A stretch of DNA of 64,000 bases from Aromatoleum toluvorans (GCF_012910905.1 NZ_WTVN01000006.1:98615-162614), one strand, 5' to 3'; shown: positions 54,035-62,920, numbered from the stretch's first letter. Notes: generated from the letters alone by a model not told the origin. Program-made: numbers and translations.

Positions 54035-55332
54035 GCGGCGCCGTGGCGGATGCTGTCCGCTGCCCGGCGCTCTTCGTCGCCGCGCCCGCGTCGGGGCAGG
54101 GCAAGACCACGGTCACCGCGGCGCTCGCCCGCCTGCACGCGCGGCAGGGGCGGCGCGTGCGCGTGTTCAAGTGCGGACCCGATTTCCTCGACCCGCAGAT
54201 CCATGCGGTCGCGAGCGGCGCGCCCGTGTACAACCTCGACCTCGGCATGTGCGGCGCGGCCGACGCGGCGTGGCGGCTGTACGAGGCCGCGCGCGACGCC
54301 GACCTGATCCTCGTCGAAGGGGTGATGGGCCTCTACGACGGCAACCCGTCCGGGGCGGACATCGCGCGCCGCTTCGGCCTGCCGGTGATGGCGGTGATCG
54401 ACGCACGCGCGATGGCGCAGACTTTCGGCGCCGTGGCCCACGGGCTCGCGCACTACCAGCCGGGGCTGCCGTTCTCCGGCGTGCTGGCGAACCACGTCGG
54501 CAGCGCGCGTCATGCGGAGATGCTGCGCGCGGCGCTGCCCGCGGGCATGCGCTGGTACGGTGCATTGTCGCGCGACGTGCAGGCGGGGCTGCCGGAGCGC
54601 CACCTGGGCCTGCTGCAGGCCGCGGAGATCGCCGATCTCGAAGCGCGCCTCGACCGTTTCGCCGACGGCATCGCGGCGACCGGCGCGGCCGATCTCCCGG
54701 AGCCGGTCGAATTTTCCGCCGCGCAGCCGCCGCAACTGCCGCCGCTGCTGGCCGGGCGCACGGTCGCGATCGCGCGCGACGCCGCCTACGGCTTCATCTA
54801 CCCCGCGAACCTCGATACCCTGCGCGGGCTCGGCGCGCGGCTCGCATTCTTCTCGCCGCTCGCCGGCGACGCGCTGCCCGACTGCGACGCCGCGTGGCTG
54901 CCCGGCGGCTATCCGGAACTGCACGGCGAGGCGCTCGCGGCCAACCCGCAGTTCTTCGCCGGCCTGCGCGCGCACGCGGCAGCCGGCAAGCCGCTGCTCG
55001 CCGAGTGCGGCGGGATGATGAGCCTGTTCGAGACGGTCGTCGACAAGGCCGGGCAGGCGCACGCCTTCGCCGGCCTGCTGCCGGGACGCGCCGTGATGCA
55101 GCAACGGCTGGCGGCGCTCGGGATGCAGGTGGCGGAACTGCCCGAAGGGCGGCTCGCCGGCCACACCTTCCATTATTCGAAGAGCGACACGCCGCTCGCG
55201 CCCCTCGTGCGCGCGCAGACGCCGGACGGGCGCGAAGGCGAGGCGATCTACCGGCAGGGGCGGCTCACGGCGTCCTACGTGCATTTCTATTTTCCGTCGG
55301 ACCCGGCGGCGGTGGCGGCGCTGTTCGGCTGA
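54031..55332 (+). CDS. cobB: Cobyrinate a,c-diamide synthase
   Basis: 433 residues. ATP- and glutamine-dependent amidation of the a and c side chains of the corrin. N-terminal dethiobiotin-synthetase-like domain: PASGQGKTTVTAALARLH, FKCGPDFLDPQIHA, VEGVMGLYDGNPSGAD. The C-terminal glutaminase domain has the Cys in LLAECGGMMSLFE and a His in AGHTFHYSKSD. The start at 54031 overlaps cobA. The aerobic/anaerobic name CbiA is equivalent. Confidence 0.94.
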   Translation: MSGAVADAVRCPALFVAAPASGQGKTTVTAALARLHARQGRRVRVFKCGPDFLDPQIHAVASGAPVYNLDLGMCGAADAAWRLYEAARDADLILVEGVMGLYDGNPSGADIARRFGLPVMAVIDARAMAQTFGAVAHGLAHYQPGLPFSGVLANHVGSARHAEMLRAALPAGMRWYGALSRDVQAGLPERHLGLLQAAEIADLEARLDRFADGIAATGAADLPEPVEFSAAQPPQLPPLLAGRTVAIARDAAYGFIYPANLDTLRGLGARLAFFSPLAGDALPDCDAAWLPGGYPELHGEALAANPQFFAGLRAHAAAGKPLLAECGGMMSLFETVVDKAGQAHAFAGLLPGRAVMQQRLAALGMQVAELPEGRLAGHTFHYSKSDTPLAPLVRAQTPDGREGEAIYRQGRLTASYVHFYFPSDPAAVAALFG

Positions 55333-55365
55333 ATACCCCCCGCGCGTCCGTGGCGACGAATCCGC

Positions 55366-55437
55366 CCCCTTGCGGGCGTGTTTCGCGCCTCGTTGGCGCG
55401 TGGCGGACGCCTCGACACGAAACGCGCCCGTAAGGGG
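55366..55437 (+). repeat. Palindromic intergenic repeat (family 3), copy B
   Basis: Outer arms CCCCTT (55366-55371) and AAGGGG (55432-55437), inner CGGGCG / CGCCCG. It is the inverted partner of 53027-53095, and the two enclose cobA and cobB exactly. It stands 33 bases after the cobB stop and could also act as its terminator. Confidence 0.8.
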
Positions 55438-55535
55438 ACTGCGTCGGGGCATGCCTTTGGGGCGGCGGGACCGCGGTGCGGCTACACTTCGCGAATCGAA
55501 TCGTCGGTCGCACGTGTGCGACTGTTGGAGGAAGC

Positions 55536-56126
55536 ATGACCCAGCGTTGCGCGTGGGCCGGAAGCGATCCCTTGTACATCCATTACCACGACACCGAATG
55601 GGGCGTGCCGACCGACGACGCGCGCACGCTGTTCGAGTTCCTCGTCCTCGAAGGCGCGCAGGCCGGGCTGTCGTGGATCACCGTGCTGCGCAAGCGCGAA
55701 CGCTACCGCGCCGTGTTCGACGGCTTCGACCCTGAGCGCATCGTGCGCTACGGCGACGCGAAGAAGGCGGAACTGCTCGCCGATCCGGGGATCATCCGTA
55801 ACCGCGCGAAGATCGACGCGGCGATCGTCAATGCGCGCGCCTGGCTCGATCTGCAGGAGGCGGGCACCGATCCCGTCGCCTGGCTGTGGAGCTTCGTGGG
55901 CGGCCAGCCGGTGCAGAACGCTTTTTCCGCGCTCGGGGAGATCCCCGCGACGACGCCGCAGTCCGACGCGATGAGCAAGGCCTTGAAGGCGCGCGGCTTC
56001 AAGTTCGTCGGCAGCACGATCTGCTACGCGCTGATGCAGGCGGCGGGGATGACCAACGACCATGTCGTGAGCTGCCCGCGCCACGACGCCGTGACCGCGC
56101 TCGCACGCACGCGGGGATGCGCTTGA
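55536..56126 (+). CDS. tag: DNA-3-methyladenine glycosylase I
   Basis: 196 residues. Removes 3-methyladenine from alkylated DNA. Starts MTQRCAWAGSDPLYIHYHDT, giving the Zn-binding Cys and His; the other two Zn ligands are in MTNDHVVSCPRHDA near the C-terminus. EFLVLEGAQAGLSWITVLRK carries the catalytic Glu region. GGAGGAAG stands before the ATG. Confidence 0.95.
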   Translation: MTQRCAWAGSDPLYIHYHDTEWGVPTDDARTLFEFLVLEGAQAGLSWITVLRKRERYRAVFDGFDPERIVRYGDAKKAELLADPGIIRNRAKIDAAIVNARAWLDLQEAGTDPVAWLWSFVGGQPVQNAFSALGEIPATTPQSDAMSKALKARGFKFVGSTICYALMQAAGMTNDHVVSCPRHDAVTALARTRGCA

Positions 56127-57001
56127 GCGCGCCGCTGCGCCGCGTGCCGCCGATGCATGCGCTGGCAGCCTTCGAGGCGGCCGCGCGCCTGGGCGGCTTC
56201 GCGCAGGCGGCCGAGGAGCTGTGCGTGACGCCCAGCGCCGTGAGCCACCGCATCCGCCAGCTCGAAACCCAGCTCGGCACGGCGCTGTTCGAGCGCGCCG
56301 CGGGCGGCGTGCGGCCGACCACCGCCGGGCGGCTGTATCTCGACAGCGTGCGCGAGGCCTTCGACAAGCTCGCGCAGGCGGGCGCCGTGCTGCAGCCCGA
56401 ACGCGAGCGCCTGCGCGTGTCGATGCCGCCGACTTTCGCGCGCCAGCTGCTGATGGCACGCCTGCCCGAGTACCTGCGCGCGCACCCGGAGGTGGAGCTG
56501 GAGGCGCACCTGTCGATCCCGCTGCAGGACGTCACCGCCGAGGCGGCCGACGTCGAGGTGCGCTGGGGCGCGGGCGACTACCCCGACCGCGTCGTGCGCA
56601 AGCTCTTCGACGACACGATGGTGCCGCTCGCCGCGCCCGCATGGATCGCCGCGCACGCGCCGGCGGGCATGGCGGAGCTCGCCGGCCTGGAGCTGCTGCG
56701 TTCGCCGCTGTTGCCGTGGCGGCCGTGCTTTGCCGCCGCCGGGCTCGACTGGGCGGAGCCCGAGCGCGGCGCCGTGTTCAACGACCTGGGCATGTTGCTG
56801 GAAATCGCCGCGGCCGGCCTGGGGGCGGCGGTGTGCACGCGGCGCCTGTCGGCGGCGTGGGTCGAGACGGGACGACTGGTGCCGCTCTTCGGTGTGTGTG
56901 CGCCGGCACCCTTCACCTATTACGCCGTCACGACGCCCGCGCAGAGCAAGCGCGCGGCGGTGCAGGAATTCATCGACTGGCTCGCGGCGGCATTCGGGTA
57001 G
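56117..57001 (+). CDS. LysR-family transcriptional regulator (GcvA type)
   Basis: 294 residues with an N-terminal winged helix (PPMHALAAFEAAARLGGFAQ, AAEELCVTPSAVSHRIRQLE) and a periplasmic-binding-protein-like effector domain (VSMPPTFARQLLMARLPEYL onward). PPMHALAAFEAAARL is the style of the GcvA subgroup. The start overlaps the end of tag by 10 bases; AGGG-type purines are weak. Target genes are not evident: downstream is acpH-like, on the same strand. Confidence 0.87.
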   Translation: MRLSAPLRRVPPMHALAAFEAAARLGGFAQAAEELCVTPSAVSHRIRQLETQLGTALFERAAGGVRPTTAGRLYLDSVREAFDKLAQAGAVLQPERERLRVSMPPTFARQLLMARLPEYLRAHPEVELEAHLSIPLQDVTAEAADVEVRWGAGDYPDRVVRKLFDDTMVPLAAPAWIAAHAPAGMAELAGLELLRSPLLPWRPCFAAAGLDWAEPERGAVFNDLGMLLEIAAAGLGAAVCTRRLSAAWVETGRLVPLFGVCAPAPFTYYAVTTPAQSKRAAVQEFIDWLAAAFG

Positions 57002-57011
57002 GGGCGCAAGC

Positions 57012-57605
57012 ATGAACTTTCTCGCCCACGCCTGGCTTGCCGGAGAATTACCCGCAGACCGCCTGGGTGGCCTGATGGGGGACTTCGTCAAGGGGATGCT
57101 GCCCGCGGGCCTGCCCCCGGACGTCGCGGAAGGGGTGCGCCTGCATCGCCGCATCGACGTGTTCGCGGAAACCCATCCCGCCTTCCAGCGCAGCCGTGCG
57201 CGGGTTTCGCCCGAACGGCGTCGCGTCGCGGGGGTGATGGTCGACATGTTCTACGACCATTTCCTCGCGCTGCATTGGGACCGCTTCCACGGCGTGCCGC
57301 TGGAGCATTTCAGCGCGGCGATGTACGCGCTGATGGAGGCGAACGGCGGGCTGCTGCCGCCGCGGCTGGCGGCGATCCTGCCGCGCATGCGCGAATCGGA
57401 CTGGCTGGGGAGTTACCGCTCGGCCGACGTCATCGGCATGGCGCTCGACCGCATGGCGCAGCGGCTGCGCCGCGAGAATCCGCTGACCGGCAGCGGCGCC
57501 GAACTCCTCGCCGATTATGCCGGCTTCGAGGCGGATTTCTTCGAGTTCATCGCGGCGGCCGAGGCGTTCGCCGCGGACTGCCGGGCCCGGCGCGGACCCG
57601 GCTGA
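57012..57605 (+). CDS. acpH: Acyl carrier protein phosphodiesterase (AcpH, DUF479)
   Basis: 197 residues. Removes the phosphopantetheine group from holo-ACP. NFLAHAWLAGELPADRLGGL, GDFVKGMLP, RLHRRIDVFAETHP and VMVDMFYDHFLALHWDRF match the HD-like metal-binding blocks of AcpH. It lies 10 bases after the LysR gene and converges on the small secreted protein. Confidence 0.9.
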   Translation: MNFLAHAWLAGELPADRLGGLMGDFVKGMLPAGLPPDVAEGVRLHRRIDVFAETHPAFQRSRARVSPERRRVAGVMVDMFYDHFLALHWDRFHGVPLEHFSAAMYALMEANGGLLPPRLAAILPRMRESDWLGSYRSADVIGMALDRMAQRLRRENPLTGSGAELLADYAGFEADFFEFIAAAEAFAADCRARRGPG

Positions 57606-57617
57606 CGGTGTCGCGGT

Positions 57618-57657
57618 GTGTTGCGAGGGTGTTGCGAGGGTGTTGCGTTAACGCAAC
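57618..57657. repeat. 11-bp tandem repeat ending in a perfect palindrome
   Basis: GTGTTGCGAGG occurs twice in a row, then GTGTTGCG enters the 16-bp perfect palindrome GTTGCGTTAACGCAAC (57642-57657). The palindrome contains the TAA stop of the convergent gene. Could be a terminator or a protein-binding site. Confidence 0.55.
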
Positions 57658-57992
57658 GGAATGACCAGCGGCGGGATATCGACGCCGATCGTGATCGCGG
57701 GGTCGCGCGGATAGTAGCGCGGCGCGTAGACCGGGGCATATACCGGCGCCGGTGCGTAATAGCCGATCGGGCGCTCGTAGTAGCGATACTCGCGCACGAT
57801 CGGGCGGCGCTCGACGATCCGCTCGCGGATCACGACGCGCTCGTCGCGGAATTTCTTGTAATGGCCGTGACGGTGGCCTTCGCCCCAGCCGTCCCCGCGC
57901 CAGCCGTCACGGTCGGCATGGGCCGGCGTGGCAGCGATCAGGGCGCCCCCGGCGATCATTGCGGCAAGCAGTTTGAGGGTCTTCGATTTCAT
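57648..57992 (-). CDS. Small secreted basic Tyr/Pro-rich protein
   Basis: 114 residues with signal peptide MKSKTLKLLAAMIAGGALIA plus ATPAHA. The mature part is rich in Arg, Tyr, Pro and His (GHRHGHYKKFRDERVVIRER, then repeated YAPAPVYAPVYAPRY) and ends in a short hydrophobic strand. AGGAGA stands 7 bases before the ATG. Proteins of this look are common in proteobacteria and unnamed; a periplasmic or envelope-bound role is likely. No family assigned. Confidence 0.7.
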   Translation of the reverse strand: MKSKTLKLLAAMIAGGALIAATPAHADRDGWRGDGWGEGHRHGHYKKFRDERVVIRERIVERRPIVREYRYYERPIGYYAPAPVYAPVYAPRYYPRDPAITIGVDIPPLVIPLR

Positions 57993-58119
57993 GGTTGTTC
58001 TCCTGGCGGACCGGACACCGACACGCAGCGCGCACCGCTATCCCCATGCGCATTAAACGCGAGATCGGCCGCAGACGTTGTCGCCGAGTTGTAAGCGAAT
58101 ATGCATGAAGGAGGCTAAG

Positions 58120-58143
58120 CCGGGGGCATGAGGCTGCCCCCGG
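58120..58143 (-). terminator. Hairpin downstream of the lut operon
   Basis: Perfect 9-bp stem CCGGGGGCA / TGCCCCCGG with a 6-base loop, 16 bases after the lutC stop. No T-run. The rest of the 57993-58158 gap shows nothing else clear. Confidence 0.6.
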
Positions 58144-58158
58144 ACGAGCACGCCGGCC

Positions 58159-58797
58159 TCAGCCGACGATGATCACATGGACGCGGCGCGGGCCGTGCGC
58201 GCCGAGCTGGATGGTCTGCTCGACGTCGGCCGTGCGTGACGGGCCGGAGATGATGTTGGTCGCGCGCGGCATGCCTTCGGCGCGGGCGCGCAGCACTGCC
58301 CACGCCTCCTCGAAGTGGCCGACGATGGCGCCCGCGTCGAGCACGACCACGTGGTCGTCCGGGACGAAGTTGTGCGTGATCGGGCTCGCCGGACCGGATG
58401 CCATCATCAGGCTGCCCGGCTCGGCGATACCGGCGAGCGCCTGCGACACCGACAGCATCTCGCTGACGCCGGCCGCGCCGTGGTGGATCTCAAGGCCGGG
58501 AAACGCCAGGTCCTGCAGCGCGGCGCCGACCGCGGCGCGCGCAGGCAGGCCCTTGCCGGCGCGGTAGGCTTCGACGGCGGCCGGCACGTCGGCGCGGCTA
58601 GCGACGCGTGCGGTCGTGCCGGCGCGGCTCTCGAACTTGCGGATGAAGCGCGCGACGAGGTCCTCGCCCTGCGCGGGACGGGTGTGGCGCGGGACACGGG
58701 CGTCGAGCTCGGCGCGCCGCGTGTCGTCGAGCGGACCGCGCCTGAGCGCGTTGCGGACGGAGCCGAGGATCGCGTCCCTTGCATTGCTGGTACTCAT
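58159..58797 (-). CDS. lutC: Lactate utilisation protein C
   Basis: 212 residues of the LUD/YkgG family, third subunit of the LutABC complex that oxidises L-lactate to pyruvate. NARDAILGSVRNALRRG opens the chain; GSLMMASGPASPITHNFVPD and NIISGPSRTADVEQTIQLGAHGP-type blocks are the family signature. Coupled to lutB by a 4-base overlap. Confidence 0.93.
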   Translation of the reverse strand: MSTSNARDAILGSVRNALRRGPLDDTRRAELDARVPRHTRPAQGEDLVARFIRKFESRAGTTARVASRADVPAAVEAYRAGKGLPARAAVGAALQDLAFPGLEIHHGAAGVSEMLSVSQALAGIAEPGSLMMASGPASPITHNFVPDDHVVVLDAGAIVGHFEEAWAVLRARAEGMPRATNIISGPSRTADVEQTIQLGAHGPRRVHVIIVG

Positions 58798-60200
58798 TTC
58801 TGGCCTCGCTTGCCTTGCCACAGTTCGAGGAAGGTGCGCCCCGCCGGCGCCGGCAGGTCGCGCACGTCGGTCCACCCGCTCGCCAGCGGCAGGCGGCGGA
58901 TGCTGCCGTTCCTGGCGATCGCCGACAGGACGCGCGCGCCGACCTGTTCGAGCGCGTGATAGAGCTTCGGCCGCGTCGCGACGTAGCGCCACACCTTGAG
59001 CGCGCGCTTCTGCATCACCGGCGTGAGGTCCTGCTGATGCTGCATGTGGCGCAGCTCGCGCAGCAGATCCGGCAGCGGGATCTTCACCGGGCACACAGAG
59101 GCGCAGCGTCCGTTGAGGGTGCACGCGTTGGGCAGGTCGTAGGCGTTGTCGAGCCCCTTGATCAGCGGCGTCAGCACCGAGCCCATCGGGCCGGGATACA
59201 CCCAGCCGTAGGCATGGCCGCCGACCGCGCCATACACCGGGCAGTGGTTCATGCACGCGCCGCAGCGGATGCAGCGCAGCATGTCCTTGAAGCGCCCGGC
59301 GAGCATCTTCGAGCGGCCGTTGTCGACCAGCACCACGTGGTACTCCTCCGGGCCGTCGAGGTCGTCGGCGCGGCGCGGGCCGGTCGAGATCGTCGTGTAG
59401 GTCTCGGTCTCCTGGCCGGTCGCGCTGCGCGCCAGCAGGCGCAGGAACAGCGTCGCGTCGTCGAGCGTGGGCACGACGCGCTCGATGCCGGACGTGACGA
59501 TATGCACCTTCGCCAGCGTCTGCGTCAGGTCGCCGTTGCCCTCGTTGGTGACGATGATCGACGAGCCGGTCTCGGCGACGAGGAAGTTGCCGCCGGTGAT
59601 GCCGACGTCGGCGCGGAAGTACTTGTCGCGCAGCACCATGCGCGCCTCGTTGACCAGGTCCGGCACCTCGGTCTTCCTGGGTCCGCCGTGGGCGGCCTCG
59701 AAGAGATCCGAGACCTGGTCCTTGGTCTTGTGCACGGCCGGCGCGATGATGTGCGACGGTGGCTCGTGCGCGAGCTGGATGATGTATTCGCCCAGATCCG
59801 TCTCGATGACTTCCATGCCGTTGTCGATCAGCGCTTCGTTGAGGCCGATCTCCTCCGACACCATCGACTTGCCCTTCGTGACGGTCTTCGCATCGACGCG
59901 CTGGCAGATGTCGAGGATGATCTTCCTCGCTTCCTCGGCGTCGCGCGCCCAATGCACGTGGCCGCCCGCGGCCGTCACGGCCGCCTCGTAGCGTTCGAGG
60001 TAGTGGTCGAGGTGGTCGAGGATGTGGTTCTTGGTGTTCTTCGCTTCCTCGCGCAGCTGCTCGAACTCCGGCAGTTCCGCCGCCTGCTGCGCGCGCTTGC
60101 CGACGAAGCCGCCGCGCGCCTTGCCCAGCGCCTGCTGCAGGCTCGCGTCGTGGATCGCGAAGACCGCGCGGTCCTTGAATTCCTTCGAACGGATCTCCAT
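58794..60200 (-). CDS. lutB: Lactate utilisation iron-sulfur protein B
   Basis: 468 residues. N-terminal LUD domain (GKSMVSEEIGLNEALIDNG; SGIERVVPTLDDATLFLRLL), then two 4Fe-4S motifs: CIRCGACMNHCPVYG and CTLNGRCASVCPVKIP (the first residues are Cys in the CxxCxxCxxxCP pattern, the second motif with NGRC spacing). A C-terminal DUF3390-like tail follows. The ATG overlaps the lutA stop by one base. Confidence 0.94.
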   Translation of the reverse strand: MEIRSKEFKDRAVFAIHDASLQQALGKARGGFVGKRAQQAAELPEFEQLREEAKNTKNHILDHLDHYLERYEAAVTAAGGHVHWARDAEEARKIILDICQRVDAKTVTKGKSMVSEEIGLNEALIDNGMEVIETDLGEYIIQLAHEPPSHIIAPAVHKTKDQVSDLFEAAHGGPRKTEVPDLVNEARMVLRDKYFRADVGITGGNFLVAETGSSIIVTNEGNGDLTQTLAKVHIVTSGIERVVPTLDDATLFLRLLARSATGQETETYTTISTGPRRADDLDGPEEYHVVLVDNGRSKMLAGRFKDMLRCIRCGACMNHCPVYGAVGGHAYGWVYPGPMGSVLTPLIKGLDNAYDLPNACTLNGRCASVCPVKIPLPDLLRELRHMQHQQDLTPVMQKRALKVWRYVATRPKLYHALEQVGARVLSAIARNGSIRRLPLASGWTDVRDLPAPAGRTFLELWQGKRGQK

Positions 60201-60985
60201 CAGTCGGCCTCCTTCGCCGCGCCCGCGAGGCCGGGGCCGTCGGCCAGCCCCGCGAGCACTTCCGCGGTGTGGAAGACCTTCACCGGCGCGTGAATGCGCT
60301 TCAGGCGTCCGGCGATGTTCATCAGGCAGCCGAGGTCGCCGCCGACCAGCGTGTCGGCGCCCGAGGCGAGGATGTTCCTGACCTTGTCCTCGACCATCTT
60401 CTCGGAGATCTCCGGGTACTTCACGCAGAAGGTGCCGCCGAAGCCGCAGCACACCTCGCTGTCCTCCATCTCCTTGAGCTTGAGGCCGTCGACCTCGCCC
60501 AGCAGCGCGCGCGGCTGGCCCTTGATGCCCAGCCCGCGCAGGCCCGAACAGGAGTCGTGGTAGGTCACGGTGCCGTCGTAGCGGGCGTCGGCGGGCGCGG
60601 CGTGCAGCACGTCGGCGAGGAAGGACAGCAGCTCCCAGCTCTTCTCCGACAGCGCCTGCGCGCGCGGTCGCCACACGTCGTCGTTCTGGAACAGCACCGG
60701 GTAGTCGTGGCGGATCGTCGCCATGCACGAGCCGGACGGGCCGACGATGTAGTCGTAGTGCTCGAAGGCCTCGATCACCTGGCGCGCGAGCGCACGGGCG
60801 GCGTCGTAGTCGCCGCTGTTGTAGCCCGGCTGGCCGCAGCAGGTCTGGTTCGCCGGCACCTCGACGGTGCAGCCGGCGTCTTCGAGCAGCTTCACCGCCG
60901 AGAATCCGACGTTCGGACGGAATACGTTCATCAGACAGGTGGCGAACAGTCCGACGCGCGGCCCGCGGGTGGGCGTTTCGGTCAT
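60200..60985 (-). CDS. lutA: Lactate utilisation protein A
   Basis: 261 residues with two CCG domains that bind iron-sulfur or haem-like cofactors in related reductases: NQTCCGQPGYNSGDY and SEVCCGFGGTFCVKYPEIS, each preceded by a single Cys block (ATCLMN, HDSCSG). First gene of lutABC. The regulator is not certain; the 235-base gap upstream shows no clear operator. Confidence 0.94.
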   Translation of the reverse strand: MTETPTRGPRVGLFATCLMNVFRPNVGFSAVKLLEDAGCTVEVPANQTCCGQPGYNSGDYDAARALARQVIEAFEHYDYIVGPSGSCMATIRHDYPVLFQNDDVWRPRAQALSEKSWELLSFLADVLHAAPADARYDGTVTYHDSCSGLRGLGIKGQPRALLGEVDGLKLKEMEDSEVCCGFGGTFCVKYPEISEKMVEDKVRNILASGADTLVGGDLGCLMNIAGRLKRIHAPVKVFHTAEVLAGLADGPGLAGAAKEAD

Positions 60986-61220
60986 GTGGGAGGTCTCCGC
61001 TTCTTGTTCGGGATAGGTGGCGCGATGTTAACAGGGGCCGCCGCGCCGCGCCGCGAGGGATTTTCAGCGCTGCGATGAGCCTGATTCATGTGCCTCGCAG
61101 CATAGCAGCTGGTGCCGGACCGTTCACCGCGCTCAGGGTTTTCCCGATGCCATGCGCCGCCACCCGTGCCCTCGGGCGCCATGCGTGGCACACTGCGCGC
61201 TTCGTTTCGGGATCGGGTTC

Positions 61221-62189
61221 ATGCTGGCTGGTTTGCTCGCCGCGCTGGGTGCGGGGTTGATGTGGGGACTGGTGTTCGTCGTGCCGCTGATGCTCGGGGA
61301 TTACCCCGGCATCGCACTTGCGTTCGGCCGCTACATCGCGTTCGGCGTGCTGGCGCTCGCGCTGGCATGGTTCGATCGTGCCGCGCTGGTGCGCCTCACG
61401 CGCGCCGACTGGATCGAGGCCGGCAAGCTCGCGCTGATCGGCAACCTGGTTTACTACTCCACGCTCGCGAGCGCGATCCAGCTCGCCGGTGCGCCGGTGC
61501 CGACGCTGATGATCGGCACGCTGCCGGTCGTCATCGCGATCTGCGCGAACCTCGGCGAGCGCCGCGCGGGCAACGCCGCGGGGGCGGTCGCGTGGCGGCG
61601 CATCGCGCTGCCGCTCGCGGTGATCCTCGGCGGGCTGCTGGTGGTGCACTTCGATCCGGCCGCGCATGCGGCCGCAGCGGCGGGGGGCGCGGCGCAGGAC
61701 GGGCCGCGCTACGCGCTCGGGCTGCTGCTCGGCGTCGCGGCGGTGGCGTCGTGGACCTGGTACCCGATCCGCAACGCCCGCTGGTTGCGCGCGCGCGAGC
61801 CGGGGCTCGCACGGCCGTGGGCGACCGCGCAGGGGCTCGTGACGTTGCCGCTCGCGCTCCTTGGCGCAGCCGGCTTCGCGCTGTGGCAGGGCGTCACTGC
61901 GCCGGCGGACATGTTCGACTGGCCTTTCGGCCCGCGGCCGGTGGCTTTCGTCGGCTTGATGCTGCTCGTGGGCCTGGCCGCATCCTGGCTCGGCACCCTG
62001 TTGTGGAACCGCGCGAGCCACCTGTTGCCGCCCGCGCTTGCCGGCCAGCTCATCGTGTTCGAAACTTTGGCGGCGCTGCTTTATGCTTTCCTGTGGTACG
62101 GGCGCTGGCCCAGCGCGGGCGAGGCGGCCGGTATCGTGCTGCTGATTGTCGGCGTGCTGTTGGGGGTGCGCGTGTTCCGTCCGGCCTGA
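61221..62189 (+). CDS. DMT-superfamily (EamA) transporter
   Basis: 322 residues with about ten membrane segments; starts MLAGLLAALGAGLMWGLVFV. The two halves have the EamA pattern (GNLVYYSTLASAIQLAGAPV; SHLLPPALAGQLIVFETLAA). The ATG at 61221 was preferred over an upstream one because it begins the first membrane helix. Divergent from lutA. Substrate unknown; lactate or another carboxylate would be speculation. About 235 bases upstream hold no other gene. Confidence 0.82.
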   Translation: MLAGLLAALGAGLMWGLVFVVPLMLGDYPGIALAFGRYIAFGVLALALAWFDRAALVRLTRADWIEAGKLALIGNLVYYSTLASAIQLAGAPVPTLMIGTLPVVIAICANLGERRAGNAAGAVAWRRIALPLAVILGGLLVVHFDPAAHAAAAAGGAAQDGPRYALGLLLGVAAVASWTWYPIRNARWLRAREPGLARPWATAQGLVTLPLALLGAAGFALWQGVTAPADMFDWPFGPRPVAFVGLMLLVGLAASWLGTLLWNRASHLLPPALAGQLIVFETLAALLYAFLWYGRWPSAGEAAGIVLLIVGVLLGVRVFRPA

Positions 62190-62211
62190 CCGGATTTCGA
62201 GGGAGAAGACT

Positions 62212-62592
62212 GTGTTTGCTCTGATGGCGGCCGATTTCGTCGTGCTGGTGCACGCCCTTTTCATCGCCTTCGTGCTGCTCGGCGGGCTGCTGACCATTCA
62301 CTGGCCGCGCGCGGCGTGGGTGCATCTGCCCGCTGCGGTGTACGGGGTGGCCATCGAGATGATCGGCTGGACCTGCCCGCTGACGCCGCTGGAGAACGCA
62401 TTGCGGCGGGCCGGAGGCGACGGCGTCGACCTGCAGGGGGGATTCATCGAGCAGTACCTGGTCGCGCTGATCTATCCGCCAGGGCTCACGCCCGCGGTGC
62501 AGGTGGTGCTCGGGCTCGCCGTCGTGGCGGTCAACGTGGCGGTGTACGGAATCGTCGCCCTGCGTCGACAGCGGCGCAGGGCGACCGATTGA
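62212..62592 (+). CDS. DUF2784 family membrane protein
   Basis: 126 residues from a GTG at 62212 with a strong GGGAGAAG ribosome binding site. Three or four membrane segments, with FVVLVHALFIAFVLLGGLL and the conserved GWTCPLTPLENALRRAGG and FIEQYLVALIYPPGLTP blocks, which match DUF2784. Function unknown. 22 bases after the transporter on the same strand. Confidence 0.85.
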   Translation: MFALMAADFVVLVHALFIAFVLLGGLLTIHWPRAAWVHLPAAVYGVAIEMIGWTCPLTPLENALRRAGGDGVDLQGGFIEQYLVALIYPPGLTPAVQVVLGLAVVAVNVAVYGIVALRRQRRRATD

Positions 62593-62630
62593 TCAGCGCC
62601 CTCGTGGGGCGCTGATACTCAGCTCGTGAC

Positions 62631-62804
62631 TCAGTGGGGTTGGGGGCTGGAGCCGATCAGAAGGTCGAGCACGGCGTTGGCGAGGCGGGTGACGAGACGC
62701 TTCGTGCCGTGCCAGCCGTCGGCCAGGATCTGGCCCAAGGCTTCGTTGCGCAGGCGCTGCGCTTCGCGGATGTAGCCTTGATAGAAGAAGTAATCCTTGT
62801 CCAT
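62631..62804 (-). CDS. Small protein of unknown function (57 aa)
   Basis: 57 residues starting MDKDYFFYQGYIREAQRLRN, with GWHGTKRLVTRLANAVLDLL toward the C-terminus as an amphipathic helix. AAGGAG lies 7 bases before the ATG, which supports this start over an upstream one. It resembles short proteins with the YxxxARRLR-type motif found in many proteobacteria, but I cannot name the family with certainty. It is divergent from the LysR gene, with a palindrome between. Confidence 0.65.
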   Translation of the reverse strand: MDKDYFFYQGYIREAQRLRNEALGQILADGWHGTKRLVTRLANAVLDLLIGSSPQPH

Positions 62805-62862
62805 TTTGCGGCTCCTTGGCGTTGCAGCCCGTCGTGTGGGCATGGACGCGACTGTACGGATA

Positions 62863-62879
62863 TTGTTGCGTCGCAACAA
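62863..62879. promoter_or_regulatory. Palindromic operator candidate between the 57-aa gene and LysR gene
   Basis: TTGTTGCG-T-CGCAACAA, perfect 8-bp arms around one base, located in the 116-base divergent promoter region. Size and position fit a binding site of the LysR regulator or of another repressor. Confidence 0.55.
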
Positions 62880-62920
62880 ACGATCGTTCATCATGCGATG
62901 CCTTAGAAAAATTCATCCGT

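Noticed and set aside
53027..55437. Insertion sequence or composite transposon around cobA-cobB
   Set aside because: Inverted repeats are present, but there is no transposase gene and no target duplication that I could see; kept only as repeats.
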